From Saprospiraceae bacterium (GTDB lineage Bacteria; Bacteroidota; Bacteroidia; Chitinophagales; Saprospiraceae): DNA of 64,000 nt. The notes below the pieces were generated by a model. That model saw nothing but the letters and a program-made list of their open reading frames with translations, was not told the DNA's origin and made no database searches. The first letter of the stretch is position 1. Every line of letters starts with the position of its first letter. Positions 16,727 through 25,803 of the stretch are shown here, one piece after another. The position numbers and the translations under genes are program-made. Location: the NCBI GenBank assembly GCA_019694295.1, contig JAIBCG010000007.1, forward strand, positions 1 through 64,000, read 5' to 3'.

Positions 16727-18892
16727 TTATTTCTTTTCGGGTACAAAACCACGGCTACGCATAAGAGCGTCAGGGTTAGGGTCGTGGCCTCTAAATTTTC
16801 GGTAAGCTTCTGCTTCATCCATTGTACCACCTACACTGAACACATAATCGTGCAGTCTTTTTGCTACCGTCTTGTCATAAGGTCCGCCAGCTTCCGTAAA
16901 AGCCTCATAAGCATCAGAACTAAGCACATCAGACCACAGGTAACTGTAATAGCCCGCAGAATATCCGTCATCAGCAAAAATATGGGCAAATTGTGGCATT
17001 CTGTGACGCATTACTATCTCTGCCGGCATGTGGTAGGCATCTAGTGTTTCTTTTTCGAAAACTGCTGGATCGATTCTTTTGGCACCTGCAAGGTGAAGTT
17101 TCATATCAACCAATGCACTTGCAAGATATTCTACCGTAGCAAATCCCTGATTGAACTTAGAGGAGTTTTCTATTTTGGCAAGCAATTCTTTTGGCAATGG
17201 TTTTCCTGTTTTGTAATGGAGTGCAAACTTGTTTAGAACTTCGGGAGTTGACAGCCATCTTTCGAGTACTTGAGACGGAAACTCAACATAATCAGTAGCT
17301 GTGTTGGTGCCTGACAACAGCGGATAAGTGACATCGGAATTGAGCCCGTGAAGTGCGTGACCAAATTCGTGGAACAAAGTCTCAGCATCATCCCATGATA
17401 TCAAAACGGGTTCGCCTGGTTTTCCTTTGATGAAATTGCAATTGTTTGATACGATGGTCGTTACATTTCCTGAGAGTTTCTCCTGCTCGCGGTAGGCTGT
17501 CATCCATGCACCGGATCTCTTACCTTTTCTGGCATAAGGATCGAAGTACCACAGACCAATTTGCTTCCCGGAATTTTTGTTCAACACTTTATAAACACTT
17601 ACATCAGGGTGGAATACGGGTACATCATGTACCTGCACAAATTGAAGATCGAACAGTTTGTCCGCCACAAAGAAAATGGCTTCACGCATTTTGTCAAGCT
17701 GCATATACTGCTTCACTTCATCTTGGTCGAGATCGTATTTGGCTTTCCGGACTTTTTCTGCATAAAAGCGGTAGTCCCATGGCGCAATCTTAATACCAGC
17801 ACCTTCTTTGTCGGCAATGGCCTGCATATCGCGCACCTCTTCCTTTACCCTTTCTACTGCCGGTGTCCAAACCGATTCGAGCAGTTTCATGGCATTTTCG
17901 GGTGTTTTTGCCATTTTATCAGCCAGGCGCCAGTGTGCGTGCGTAGCATATCCGAGCAGTTTTGCTCTTTCGGCTCTTAATAATAAAATTTCGGTAATCA
18001 ATGCTTTATTATCATTGGCATCATTGTTATCACCACGCTTTACAAACATATTCCATGCTTTTTCACGTAGGTTTCTGTCTGTAGCGTAGGTAAGGAAAGG
18101 TTCGATAGAAGACCTTGTATTGGCGATTACCCAAGTATTTTTTAGGTTTTTCGATGTTGCTTCTTCTGCAGCTGCTTCCTTAAAATCAGACGGCATTCCG
18201 TCCAGCTCTTTCTCACTATTGAGTGCCAGATATTTATCGCCTTCATCTGATAACAAATGCTGGCTGAATGTAGAAAATATAGATGCTAGTTTTTGGTTGA
18301 TGACGGCTACCTTCGCTTTATCACTTTCATTCAGTTTGGCACCTGCAAGCACAAAATTAGTATAATACCGCCATGTAACACGTTGTTGTTCAGGAGTTAG
18401 ATGTTTCATTTGCGGTGATTGATAAACCTGTTCAATCCTGCGGAACAATTCTAGGTTCTGATAAACAGAATCGCGAAAAGCGGCCAGTTTGGGTTCGAGT
18501 TCTGAAACAACAGTATTAAGTTCAGGGGAGCTCATGTTGCTTTTCCAGATTTCGTATATTGCTTCTACGCGCTTGTAGGTACGTCCTGCTTTTTCAAGAG
18601 CTTCAATAGTGTTTTCGAAGTCGGGCATAGAACGTACACGTGTGATGGCATTTATTTCCATATTCTTCTCATGCATGGCGGCTTCGAATGCCGGTTTGAA
18701 ATCTGAGATTTGCACTTTGTCAAAAGGTGGAACTCCGTTATAAGGACCTGTCCATTCTTGGAGAAGAGCATTGGCAGATGTTGCCTTGTTTGCATTACTT
18801 GTTGTTTTCATTTCACCGAGTTTTTTCGTGCACTGTGCGAATAACAACAGTACAATCAACATACTAAAGATTTGGATTAATTTACGAGACAT
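16727..18892 (-). CDS. M3 family metallopeptidase (peptidyl-dipeptidase/oligopeptidase), lipoprotein
   Basis: 721 residues, typical for Dcp/oligopeptidase A relatives. The zinc-binding motif HEFGHAL lies about two-thirds along, with a downstream glutamate-containing helix as in clan MA. The N terminus is a lipoprotein signal with lipobox FAQC (acylated C21), so the enzyme should be anchored in the envelope rather than cytoplasmic. It degrades short peptides, releasing dipeptides or small fragments. A -7 box (TACCTTTG on the minus strand) lies about 30 nt upstream, and it shares a terminator with the radA operon. Confidence 0.92.
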   Translation of the reverse strand: MSRKLIQIFSMLIVLLLFAQCTKKLGEMKTTSNANKATSANALLQEWTGPYNGVPPFDKVQISDFKPAFEAAMHEKNMEINAITRVRSMPDFENTIEALEKAGRTYKRVEAIYEIWKSNMSSPELNTVVSELEPKLAAFRDSVYQNLELFRRIEQVYQSPQMKHLTPEQQRVTWRYYTNFVLAGAKLNESDKAKVAVINQKLASIFSTFSQHLLSDEGDKYLALNSEKELDGMPSDFKEAAAEEATSKNLKNTWVIANTRSSIEPFLTYATDRNLREKAWNMFVKRGDNNDANDNKALITEILLLRAERAKLLGYATHAHWRLADKMAKTPENAMKLLESVWTPAVERVKEEVRDMQAIADKEGAGIKIAPWDYRFYAEKVRKAKYDLDQDEVKQYMQLDKMREAIFFVADKLFDLQFVQVHDVPVFHPDVSVYKVLNKNSGKQIGLWYFDPYARKGKRSGAWMTAYREQEKLSGNVTTIVSNNCNFIKGKPGEPVLISWDDAETLFHEFGHALHGLNSDVTYPLLSGTNTATDYVEFPSQVLERWLSTPEVLNKFALHYKTGKPLPKELLAKIENSSKFNQGFATVEYLASALVDMKLHLAGAKRIDPAVFEKETLDAYHMPAEIVMRHRMPQFAHIFADDGYSAGYYSYLWSDVLSSDAYEAFTEAGGPYDKTVAKRLHDYVFSVGGTMDEAEAYRKFRGHDPNPDALMRSRGFVPEKK

Positions 18893-18920
18893 ATTTTACC
18901 AGTTTTGTTGTTTTGGTTGA

Positions 18921-18928
18921 CAAAGGTA
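18921..18928 (-). promoter_or_regulatory. Candidate -7 box for the M3 peptidase gene
   Basis: CAAAGGTA on the plus strand reads TACCTTTG on the minus strand, matching TAnnTTTG, 29 nt before the start codon. A CAA (TTG on the minus strand) lies 23 nt further upstream, a little farther than usual. Confidence 0.4.
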
Positions 18929-18983
18929 ACATTTACAAACGCAATAGACTGCAACCCAAGCTATACTTAACAAAACGAAAACA

Positions 18984-19021
18984 AATCTGTAAGGAAAATA
19001 AAGTTGTTTTCCTTACAGATT
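18984..19021 (-). terminator. Terminator hairpin downstream of lon
   Basis: AATCTGTAAGGAAAA and TTTTCCTTACAGATT form a perfect 15-bp inverted repeat with an 8-nt loop, 22 nt beyond the lon stop codon. The minus strand after it is T-rich (TTTGTTTTCGTTTTG). It is long and AT-rich for a terminator, but its placement fits. Confidence 0.75.
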
Positions 19022-19043
19022 ATCCGTAAAAACAATGGTTTTC

Positions 19044-21455
19044 TTATTTTGTTAAAGCCAAGTCGAGTACTTCGTTCATCGTTGAAACGAAATTAAACTT
19101 CATGTCCTTTAGATATTCCTGGTTTATGTCTTCAACATGGCGGCGGTTTTCTTCACAAAGTATGATTTCTGTGATTCCGGCTCTTTTTGCGGCAAGTATT
19201 TTTTCCTTGATACCACCTACGGGAAGTACTTTTCCGCGGAGAGTAATCTCACCGGTCATAGCAAGGAATTGCTTCACAGGTCTTTTGGTATATGTAGAGG
19301 CAAGAGCTGTCAGCATAGTGATGCCTGCCGAAGGGCCGTCTTTAGGGATTGCACCTTCAGGTACATGTACATGCACATCCATTTTTTCAAAAACTGTAGT
19401 GTCGATACCCAAATCTTGATGATGGGCCTTGATGAATGAAAGAGCTGTTACGGCACTTTCCTTCATTACTTCTCCTAAGTTCCCGGTTAGTGTTAAAGTA
19501 CCTTTTCCCGGATGTGTACTTGATTCGACAAATAATATATCGCCTCCGGTACTTGTCCAGGCTAAACCGACTGTAACACCTGGTACATGGACACCTTGAT
19601 ATACATCCCGATCATAAATTACCGGGCCCAGGTATTGTCTCAGGTCTTCACTTTTTACTTCCTTGTCATAATCTTCTCCCATTGCTACCTTCTTTGCTAC
19701 ACCACGCATTACACCTCCTATCATTCTGGTAAGGCTCCTTACACCCGACTCACGAGTGTAACTTTGGGCTATTTGTTCTATCAGTTTTTTTGACAACGAC
19801 ACTTGTTCTGCTTTGAGTCCGTGTTCTTTGCGCTGTTCAGGTATCAGGTGCTTTCTGGCTATTTCTACTTTCTCCTGTATTGAATAGCCGCTGATTTCAA
19901 TGATTTCCATCCTGTCGAGCAGTGCCGGTTGTATGCCCTGCAAGGTATTTGCTGTAGCAATGAATAATACTTTAGAAAGGTCATATTCAATCTCCAGATA
20001 ATTGTCATGAAAGGTTCCGTTCTGTTCCGGATCAAGTACCTCGAGCAATGCTGATGATGGATCGCCTCTAAAATCTTTCCCAACCTTATCAAGTTCATCC
20101 AATATGAAGACCGGATTCGATGATTTTACCTTTTTTAAAGACTGAATAATTCTACCCGGCATAGCGCCTATATAGGTTTTGCGATGTCCTCTTATTTCTG
20201 CCTCATCATGTAGCCCGCCGAGTGACATTCGTACGAATTTTCTTTTGAGAGCCTTCGCTATTGATTTGCCAAGAGAAGTTTTTCCTACGCCCGGAGGACC
20301 AACCAAACAAAGGATAGGGGCCTTCATATCTCCCTTGAGCTTCAATACGGCAAGGTGTTCAAGGATTCTTTCCTTCACTTTTTCCAATCCGTAATGGTCT
20401 TGGTCCAATACTTTTTTTACACGCTGCAGGTCGAAATTGTCCTTGGTGTATTCGTCCCATGGCAACTCAAGAATCAATTCAAGGTAATTGATACTCACAC
20501 CATAGTCAGGTACCATCGGATTGAGCCGTTTTAGTTTATTTATTTCATTCTTGAAAACTCTGTCCACTTCTTTGCCCCACTTCTTTTTTTGGGCTTTGTC
20601 CATCAGGCGTTTAATGTCTTCTTCCTGTGGGTTTTGCCCAAGTTCATCTTGAATGGTTTTCAACTGTTGAGAAAGGAAATAATCTCTTTGCTGTTTTTCG
20701 ATATCACCGCGTACTTTAGCTTCTATCTGATCTTTGAGTTCGAGTAATTGAAGTTCGGCATCCATTTGCTCGAGTACTTTCTTTGCTTTTTCTGTCAGAT
20801 CATTTAGTTCAAGGATATCTTGTTTGACACCGATTTTCATGCCGAGATTGGAAGCCATGAAGTTGAGTAAAAAAGTATCGTTGGTGATGTTTTTTAGTAC
20901 AACCTTGGCTTCGGGTGGCATGTTGGGCGACAATTGTATGATTTCTCCGGCAACTTCTCTAATAGATTTGATTACCGCCTTAAACTCCATATTATTGGAT
21001 ATGGGTTTATATGCTACATATTTGATCTCGGCTACCAGATACGGATCTTCTGAAGTGACACTTGCTACATTAAAACGCCTTTTGCCTTGAAGAATGGCAG
21101 TAGTAGTGCCGTCGGGCATTTTTAGTATCTTCACTATTTTGGCTACAGTACCCAATTTATACAACTGTTCAAAACTCGGATCTTCGTCTTTCAGGTCTTT
21201 CTGTGTCAATACGCCTATCCATTTGTTGGTTTCGTGTGCCTTGTTGAGAGCCTTAATTGACTTTTCGCGGCTTATGGTAATAGGTACAAGGAGCCCCGGA
21301 AACAATACGGTGTTCTTCAATGCAAGTACGGGCAATCGTTCAGGCAGTGTTTCTGTTGTTTCACTTTCCTCACCTTCATCAAGTGATACAAGTGGCATAA
21401 ACTCAGCGTCTTCTTCTGTGTTCTGATTATTCATTATTACATCAAAAATGTCCAT
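19044..21455 (-). CDS. lon: ATP-dependent protease La (LonA)
   Basis: About 803 residues. The N-terminal LON substrate-binding domain ([14 protein letters not shown]) is followed by a long helical region, an AAA+ ATPase with Walker [12 protein letters not shown], and a C-terminal serine-lysine protease with DGPSAGITM (catalytic serine) and the lysine in [11 protein letters not shown]. It degrades misfolded and regulatory proteins in the cytoplasm. The start is uncertain: ATGs exist at 21485, 21455 and 21434; 21455 (MDIFDV) was chosen because a 13-nt palindrome lies between it and 21485. The parE-type gene ends 78-108 nt upstream on the same strand. Confidence 0.95.
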   Translation of the reverse strand: MDIFDVIMNNQNTEEDAEFMPLVSLDEGEESETTETLPERLPVLALKNTVLFPGLLVPITISREKSIKALNKAHETNKWIGVLTQKDLKDEDPSFEQLYKLGTVAKIVKILKMPDGTTTAILQGKRRFNVASVTSEDPYLVAEIKYVAYKPISNNMEFKAVIKSIREVAGEIIQLSPNMPPEAKVVLKNITNDTFLLNFMASNLGMKIGVKQDILELNDLTEKAKKVLEQMDAELQLLELKDQIEAKVRGDIEKQQRDYFLSQQLKTIQDELGQNPQEEDIKRLMDKAQKKKWGKEVDRVFKNEINKLKRLNPMVPDYGVSINYLELILELPWDEYTKDNFDLQRVKKVLDQDHYGLEKVKERILEHLAVLKLKGDMKAPILCLVGPPGVGKTSLGKSIAKALKRKFVRMSLGGLHDEAEIRGHRKTYIGAMPGRIIQSLKKVKSSNPVFILDELDKVGKDFRGDPSSALLEVLDPEQNGTFHDNYLEIEYDLSKVLFIATANTLQGIQPALLDRMEIIEISGYSIQEKVEIARKHLIPEQRKEHGLKAEQVSLSKKLIEQIAQSYTRESGVRSLTRMIGGVMRGVAKKVAMGEDYDKEVKSEDLRQYLGPVIYDRDVYQGVHVPGVTVGLAWTSTGGDILFVESSTHPGKGTLTLTGNLGEVMKESAVTALSFIKAHHQDLGIDTTVFEKMDVHVHVPEGAIPKDGPSAGITMLTALASTYTKRPVKQFLAMTGEITLRGKVLPVGGIKEKILAAKRAGITEIILCEENRRHVEDINQEYLKDMKFNFVSTMNEVLDLALTK

Positions 21456-21468
21456 AGCTGTTATTTTT

Positions 21469-21481
21469 TGACAGTCTGTCA
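21469..21481. repeat. Palindrome in the lon leader
   Basis: TGACAG and CTGTCA flank a single T, a perfect 6-bp inverted repeat 14 nt upstream of the preferred lon start. Heat-shock or stress repressor binding would be a natural guess for a lon leader, but the motif is short and no regulator is identified. Confidence 0.3.
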
Positions 21482-21563
21482 GCATTAAGTAAAAAAAGTC
21501 TGGAATTCATTCAGGGCAAGTAATGTGCCATGCATTGTTTTAGGGCAAGTTCAGGACAAAACG

Positions 21564-23465
21564 TCAGGAAGCTGCTTCTGCCAGTTCTTCCGAAACAGTT
21601 AACTCTTCAGATGCATTCTCTGAAATATCCTTTTCTACCCTTAAGTTATCGATAATAAATTCCTGCCTATCGGGCGAATTTTTGCCCATGTAATACTCAA
21701 GTATCTGTTCGATGTTGGTTCCGTCATTTAAGATTACCGGTTCGAGTTTGATATTTTCATCGATGAATGTGGCAAATTCGTTGGGCGAAATTTCTCCAAG
21801 CCCTTTGAATCGCGTAATTTCCGGTTTGCCTCTGAGCTTGCGTGTAGCCTGTTGCTTCTCCTCTTCTGAATAACAATAAAAGGTCTGACTTTTGTCTCGC
21901 ACCCTGAACAGAGGTGTCTCAAGAATAAACAAATGCCCACCTCTTACCAAATCTGGAAAAAATTGAAGGAAAAATGTAAGCAGGAGTAGCCGGATGTGCA
22001 TACCATCAACGTCTGCATCGGTAGCTATTACGACTTGGTTGTACCGGAGATCGTCAATCGAATCTTCTATATTCAGGGCGTGTTGCAGAAGGTTTAGTTC
22101 CTCATTTTCATATACTATCTTTTTGGTCATGCCAAAACAATTCAAAGGCTTTCCTCGAAGACTGAAAACTGCTTGTGTGCCTACATTCCTGGCCTTGGTG
22201 ATTGACCCGCTTGCCGAGTCTCCTTCTGTTATGAAAATAGTAGTGCCTGACCTGATATCTTCATCTACTTTTGTTTCATTTAAATGATATCTACAATCGC
22301 GCAGTTTTTTATTGTGCAGATTAGCTTTTTTTGCTCTTTGGTTGGCGAGTTTCTGTATGCCGGCTATATCCTTTCTTTCTCTTTCAGATTGTAATATCCG
22401 CTTTAGTAGTTCTTGACTTATTTCCGGATTTTTGTGAAGGAAATTGTCGAGTTCTTTTGAAAGAAATTCACCAATGAAGTTTCTTACTGTTGGTCCGTCG
22501 GGTGCTATGTTGAGCGAGCCAAGTTTGGTTTTGGTCTGTGACTCAAATACGGGTTCTTCTACGCGTACACTTACTGCTGCCACTATAGATGCACGTATGT
22601 CTTTTGCATCATAATCTTTTTTGTAAAAATCGCGGATGGTTTTGACGAATGCTTCTCTGAATGCAAGTAAATGAGTGCCTCCCTGAGTGGTATTCTGCCC
22701 ATTGACGAATGAATGATACTGCTCACCGTATTGTGAGCCATGTGTAAAAGCTATTTCAATATCATTTCCCTTGAGGTGTACAATCGGATACCGTATCTCT
22801 TCTTGTTCGGTTTTGCGTGACAACAGATCGAGCAAACCATTTTTAGACTGATAAACAGAACCATTGAAGTTTACCTTTAAACCTGAGTTAAGGTAGGCGT
22901 AGTTCCACAGCTGCTGTTCTATAAATTCATTTCTAAACCGGTAATGTTTAAAAATATCGGCGTCCGGTTTGAAAACTGTAAGTGTGCCGTTCTGCTCTTC
23001 AGTCGTTTGAAGTTTGTCATCTTCTGTTATTTCACCATAATGAAAAACCGCCTTTTTGGTCTGTCCGTCTCTGAATGACTGCACCAAAAAATAATCGGAC
23101 AAGGCATTGACTGCCTTGGTGCCCACACCGTTAAGCCCAACTGATTTTTTGAATGCCTTGGAGTCGTACTTGCCACCTGTGTTGATCTGTGATACACAAT
23201 CCACCACTTTACCCAATGGAATACCCCGACCAAAATCACGAACCGACATGATTCCATCTTTGAGCGTAATCTTTATTTCTCTACCATAACCCATTACGTG
23301 CTCATCAATACTATTGTCAATAATCTCTTTCATGAGCACGTATATGCCGTCATCAGGTGAAGAACCATCGCCCAGCTTACCGATGTACATGCCTGGCCTC
23401 AACCGTATGTGTTCGCGCCAGTCTAATGAACGAATATTATCTTCGGTATATTGAGTGCCTTCCAT
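21564..23465 (-). CDS. parE: Type IIA DNA topoisomerase subunit B (ParE-type)
   Basis: 633 residues, shorter than typical GyrB and matching topoisomerase IV subunit B. The GHKL ATPase shows [16 protein letters not shown] and [15 protein letters not shown] transducer domain follows, and the TOPRIM domain shows ITEGDSASG and DADVDGMHI for magnesium-dependent DNA cleavage. With ParC it decatenates sister chromosomes. No parC gene is adjacent; lon follows instead. The C-terminal tail is acidic and alanine-rich. GyrB cannot be fully excluded, but length and the [12 protein letters not shown] start favour ParE. Confidence 0.9.
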   Translation of the reverse strand: MEGTQYTEDNIRSLDWREHIRLRPGMYIGKLGDGSSPDDGIYVLMKEIIDNSIDEHVMGYGREIKITLKDGIMSVRDFGRGIPLGKVVDCVSQINTGGKYDSKAFKKSVGLNGVGTKAVNALSDYFLVQSFRDGQTKKAVFHYGEITEDDKLQTTEEQNGTLTVFKPDADIFKHYRFRNEFIEQQLWNYAYLNSGLKVNFNGSVYQSKNGLLDLLSRKTEQEEIRYPIVHLKGNDIEIAFTHGSQYGEQYHSFVNGQNTTQGGTHLLAFREAFVKTIRDFYKKDYDAKDIRASIVAAVSVRVEEPVFESQTKTKLGSLNIAPDGPTVRNFIGEFLSKELDNFLHKNPEISQELLKRILQSERERKDIAGIQKLANQRAKKANLHNKKLRDCRYHLNETKVDEDIRSGTTIFITEGDSASGSITKARNVGTQAVFSLRGKPLNCFGMTKKIVYENEELNLLQHALNIEDSIDDLRYNQVVIATDADVDGMHIRLLLLTFFLQFFPDLVRGGHLFILETPLFRVRDKSQTFYCYSEEEKQQATRKLRGKPEITRFKGLGEISPNEFATFIDENIKLEPVILNDGTNIEQILEYYMGKNSPDRQEFIIDNLRVEKDISENASEELTVSEELAEAAS

Positions 23466-23554
23466 GTGTTGTGAATGTGCTATTTAATGAAATCCGGATG
23501 TAAAGTTATAAAATTATTCGAAGAAATAAACAGATTTATAAACAATTTGTTTTT

Positions 23555-24508
23555 TTATGGGTGTATGTTGTAAATTTTACCCGATGAACTACATACTAGC
23601 ACAGCATTTCGGGCAAATGTTATGGAGTTTAGATGATCTTCAGTAAATCTTTTGTAGTGTTTCCAGTTTTTGCCTCCGTCGTTTGTCTTCATGAGTAGTC
23701 CGTACTGGCCACAGATATAGCCTTCGTTTGAGTCTTTAAATGCCATTCCCAGAAAACTGTCGCTTCCCTTTAGCAGATGTCCCGAACTCAGGAGTTGGCT
23801 CCAGTTTTTACCACCGTCTGTTGTTTTATACAAGGTTCCTGAAAAACCGGCAATGTATCCGGTACCGGGATCGGTAAATACAACTTTCCTGAAATAATCG
23901 CCATCCAACTTACTACGGTGCCAGCTTTTGCCGTTATCGTCAGAGTTGAAGACAGCACCATAACCTACTGCTACCAGAGAATGCTCACCGGCATAAGCCA
24001 AACTCCTTATTTCATTGGTGGTTTCGAAAATGGTATCAATCGAATAATCTGTCCGTAAGTGTATAATTTTTCCTGCCTGAAACGACATGCCGGAGCAAAG
24101 AAAAACCCCACCTTCTCTGTCACATAGTGTACCGGTCATTTCATTATAAATCGGTAATCTGTAATGATACCAATGCTGCCCCGGATTTTTTATCAGTAAA
24201 TTTCCTGAAAAGCCTGTTGCGTTTACTTCGTTGTTTTCATTTTTTGATATTGCCCAAAGTCCGTGACGGATAATGGTATCGGTTATCCAGGTATCACCAC
24301 CGTCTGATGTGCTCAGTATTATTCCGTTGTTATAAGCTTTGCCACCTACGGCATAACCTACCGAATCATTTATAAATAACATATCTTCGATCGGCATACC
24401 GGCATGGGTTTCAATACTTTTTACGTCCGCTTCAATTACATCTTTCTGACAAGCAGTAATCAACATACAGATTATGAATGTGAAACCAAAATATTTCAAT
24501 ATACTCAA
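23555..24508 (-). CDS. YCF48/BNR-repeat-like lipoprotein
   Basis: 317 residues with a lipoprotein signal (lipobox ITAC, acylated C20). The mature protein contains repeated segments of the form DGGDTW, DNGKSWH, DGGKNWSQL and DGGKNWKHY, each followed by G-x-x-G and hydrophobic strands; these are Asp-box/BNR-type beta-propeller blades like those of YCF48-related photosystem assembly factors and sialidases. No catalytic residues are evident, so it is likely a scaffold or binding protein on the envelope. It follows the gene at 24520-25053 by 11 nt and is probably translated from the same mRNA. Confidence 0.8.
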   Translation of the reverse strand: MSILKYFGFTFIICMLITACQKDVIEADVKSIETHAGMPIEDMLFINDSVGYAVGGKAYNNGIILSTSDGGDTWITDTIIRHGLWAISKNENNEVNATGFSGNLLIKNPGQHWYHYRLPIYNEMTGTLCDREGGVFLCSGMSFQAGKIIHLRTDYSIDTIFETTNEIRSLAYAGEHSLVAVGYGAVFNSDDNGKSWHRSKLDGDYFRKVVFTDPGTGYIAGFSGTLYKTTDGGKNWSQLLSSGHLLKGSDSFLGMAFKDSNEGYICGQYGLLMKTNDGGKNWKHYKRFTEDHLNSITFARNAVLVCSSSGKIYNIHP

Positions 24509-24519
24509 AACTGCTTACT

Positions 24520-25053
24520 TTAGTTTGAAATATTTTCCGGTAAAATCGGAAAAGCTACCTGACCGTAATGCGAAAATCCTGTCTTGCACTTAAGTGGTAT
24601 TTTGTTGTTTTTGATGAAAGATAACAGGAATGCTTTCATTTCTTTTTCCGGAATGTTGCGGCTGGCAGGCTGCAGATAATACGCCAGATAATCGATGGTA
24701 CCGTCTGGTGCGATGAATACATTCAGCCACAGTTTTGCACCTTTAAGCTCAAATCCGGTTTTGTCTGCAAATTTTTGTATTTCACTCAACACATCCATCC
24801 AAGTCCTGAATGCACGGTTTATGTCATCCTTGCATACCGTTAGCAATGATGTTGCGTACTTACTTTCGATAAGTTCGTATTGAGCCTGGTTTTCGCCAAT
24901 GATGAATATTCCCGGTTTTTTGACAGTATCGGATGATACGGTGTATTTTTCTTTCTCAGCTTTTGCCTCAGCGGCAAAAAGATTCTGTTTTGAGACAACA
25001 CCCAACAACATGATGGATAATATTATGAGTCTGTTTATAATCAAATTTATCAT
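24520..25053 (-). CDS. Small secreted protein of unknown function
   Basis: 177 residues with an N-terminal signal peptide (LIILSIMLLGVVS, then LFAAEAKAEKEK). The middle has KLWLNVFIAPDGTIDYLAYYLQP, a strand pattern vaguely like the TonB C-terminal domain, but without its diagnostic motif. No family is recognised with certainty. It is the first gene of a pair with the YCF48-like lipoprotein and has a -7 box (TAGTTTTG, plus-strand 25116-25123) 63 nt upstream. Confidence 0.65.
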   Translation of the reverse strand: MINLIINRLIILSIMLLGVVSKQNLFAAEAKAEKEKYTVSSDTVKKPGIFIIGENQAQYELIESKYATSLLTVCKDDINRAFRTWMDVLSEIQKFADKTGFELKGAKLWLNVFIAPDGTIDYLAYYLQPASRNIPEKEMKAFLLSFIKNNKIPLKCKTGFSHYGQVAFPILPENISN

Positions 25054-25115
25054 AGGTGCGGCATTTATTTTGTGAAATATAACGATTTATTTTAATAAAA
25101 AATACCTGACGGACA

Positions 25116-25123
25116 CAAAACTA
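25116..25123 (-). promoter_or_regulatory. Candidate -7 box for the 24520-25053 gene
   Basis: CAAAACTA on the plus strand is TAGTTTTG on the minus strand, matching TAnnTTTG. No -33 element at the proper spacing was seen. Confidence 0.35.
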
Positions 25124-25168
25124 AATAAAAATAATTCAAATTTGTGGCAATATTGTCCAAAACTGTCT

Positions 25169-25687
25169 ATGCTTATCGATATTGCGTTAGCTGTATGCCT
25201 GGTTTACGGTTTTTATACGGGTTACAAAAACGAACCCCTCAATAAAATCTTCCGTGTATTACCTTTTTTAGGAGGATTTTTGTTTGCTATTTATTTGGCA
25301 CCCTTATTCTATGACAAATTAGCAGCTATGTGGGGGAGTGATAGTATTATTTTGTTTGCACTGTCTTTTATTCTCTGCTTCTTTATTGGCTGGTCTTTTA
25401 GCAGGTATCTGGCCGATATTTTCACAGTAGGTGCAAAAAAAATGAAAATCAGCAAGCCCGAAAAATCACTCAATGGTGTAACTGTTTCATTCTTGTTAGC
25501 AATACTTTTCAGCGGACTACTTGCATTTTTTTCAAAGGCAGATATCATCTCAGAGAAGACAAGAAATAACTCACTCAGCCTGGAAACACTCGAATCATTT
25601 CCTGTAAAACTCAAAGGCAGTATTGAAAGGTTTAAACCGGGCTTTGCGAAATTTTATGAAAAATCGAATGAAATCATTGAAAAGTAA
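25169..25687 (+). CDS. CvpA-family membrane protein
   Basis: About 172 residues from ATG 25169. The open frame starts at TTG 25142, but MLIDIALAVCLVYGFYTGYKN is the usual CvpA beginning, with four hydrophobic segments through about residue 120 and a charged C-terminal tail. CvpA proteins are inner-membrane proteins of poorly defined function, named for colicin V production. It is alone on its strand before uvrA, 116 nt away, which has its own -7 box. Confidence 0.8.
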   Translation: MLIDIALAVCLVYGFYTGYKNEPLNKIFRVLPFLGGFLFAIYLAPLFYDKLAAMWGSDSIILFALSFILCFFIGWSFSRYLADIFTVGAKKMKISKPEKSLNGVTVSFLLAILFSGLLAFFSKADIISEKTRNNSLSLETLESFPVKLKGSIERFKPGFAKFYEKSNEIIEK

Positions 25688-25752
25688 ATTTCCAACCTAC
25701 TTTGGTCTATAATAATTGAAACAAACTTACCAACAATTGAGCTAAAAAACTA

Positions 25753-25760
25753 TAATTTTG
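25753..25760 (+). promoter_or_regulatory. Candidate -7 promoter box for uvrA
   Basis: TAATTTTG matches TAnnTTTG, 43 nt before the uvrA ATG. The nearest TTG upstream is only 13 nt away, so the -33 element is unclear. Confidence 0.4.
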
Positions 25761-25803
25761 TTAGTTTGTTATTTTTCATCACAGCAATACTACAGTGTAC
25801 TTT

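Noticed and set aside
21564-23465. GyrB
   Set aside because: Length (633) and the N-terminal blocks fit ParE better, although both families share all the catalytic motifs.
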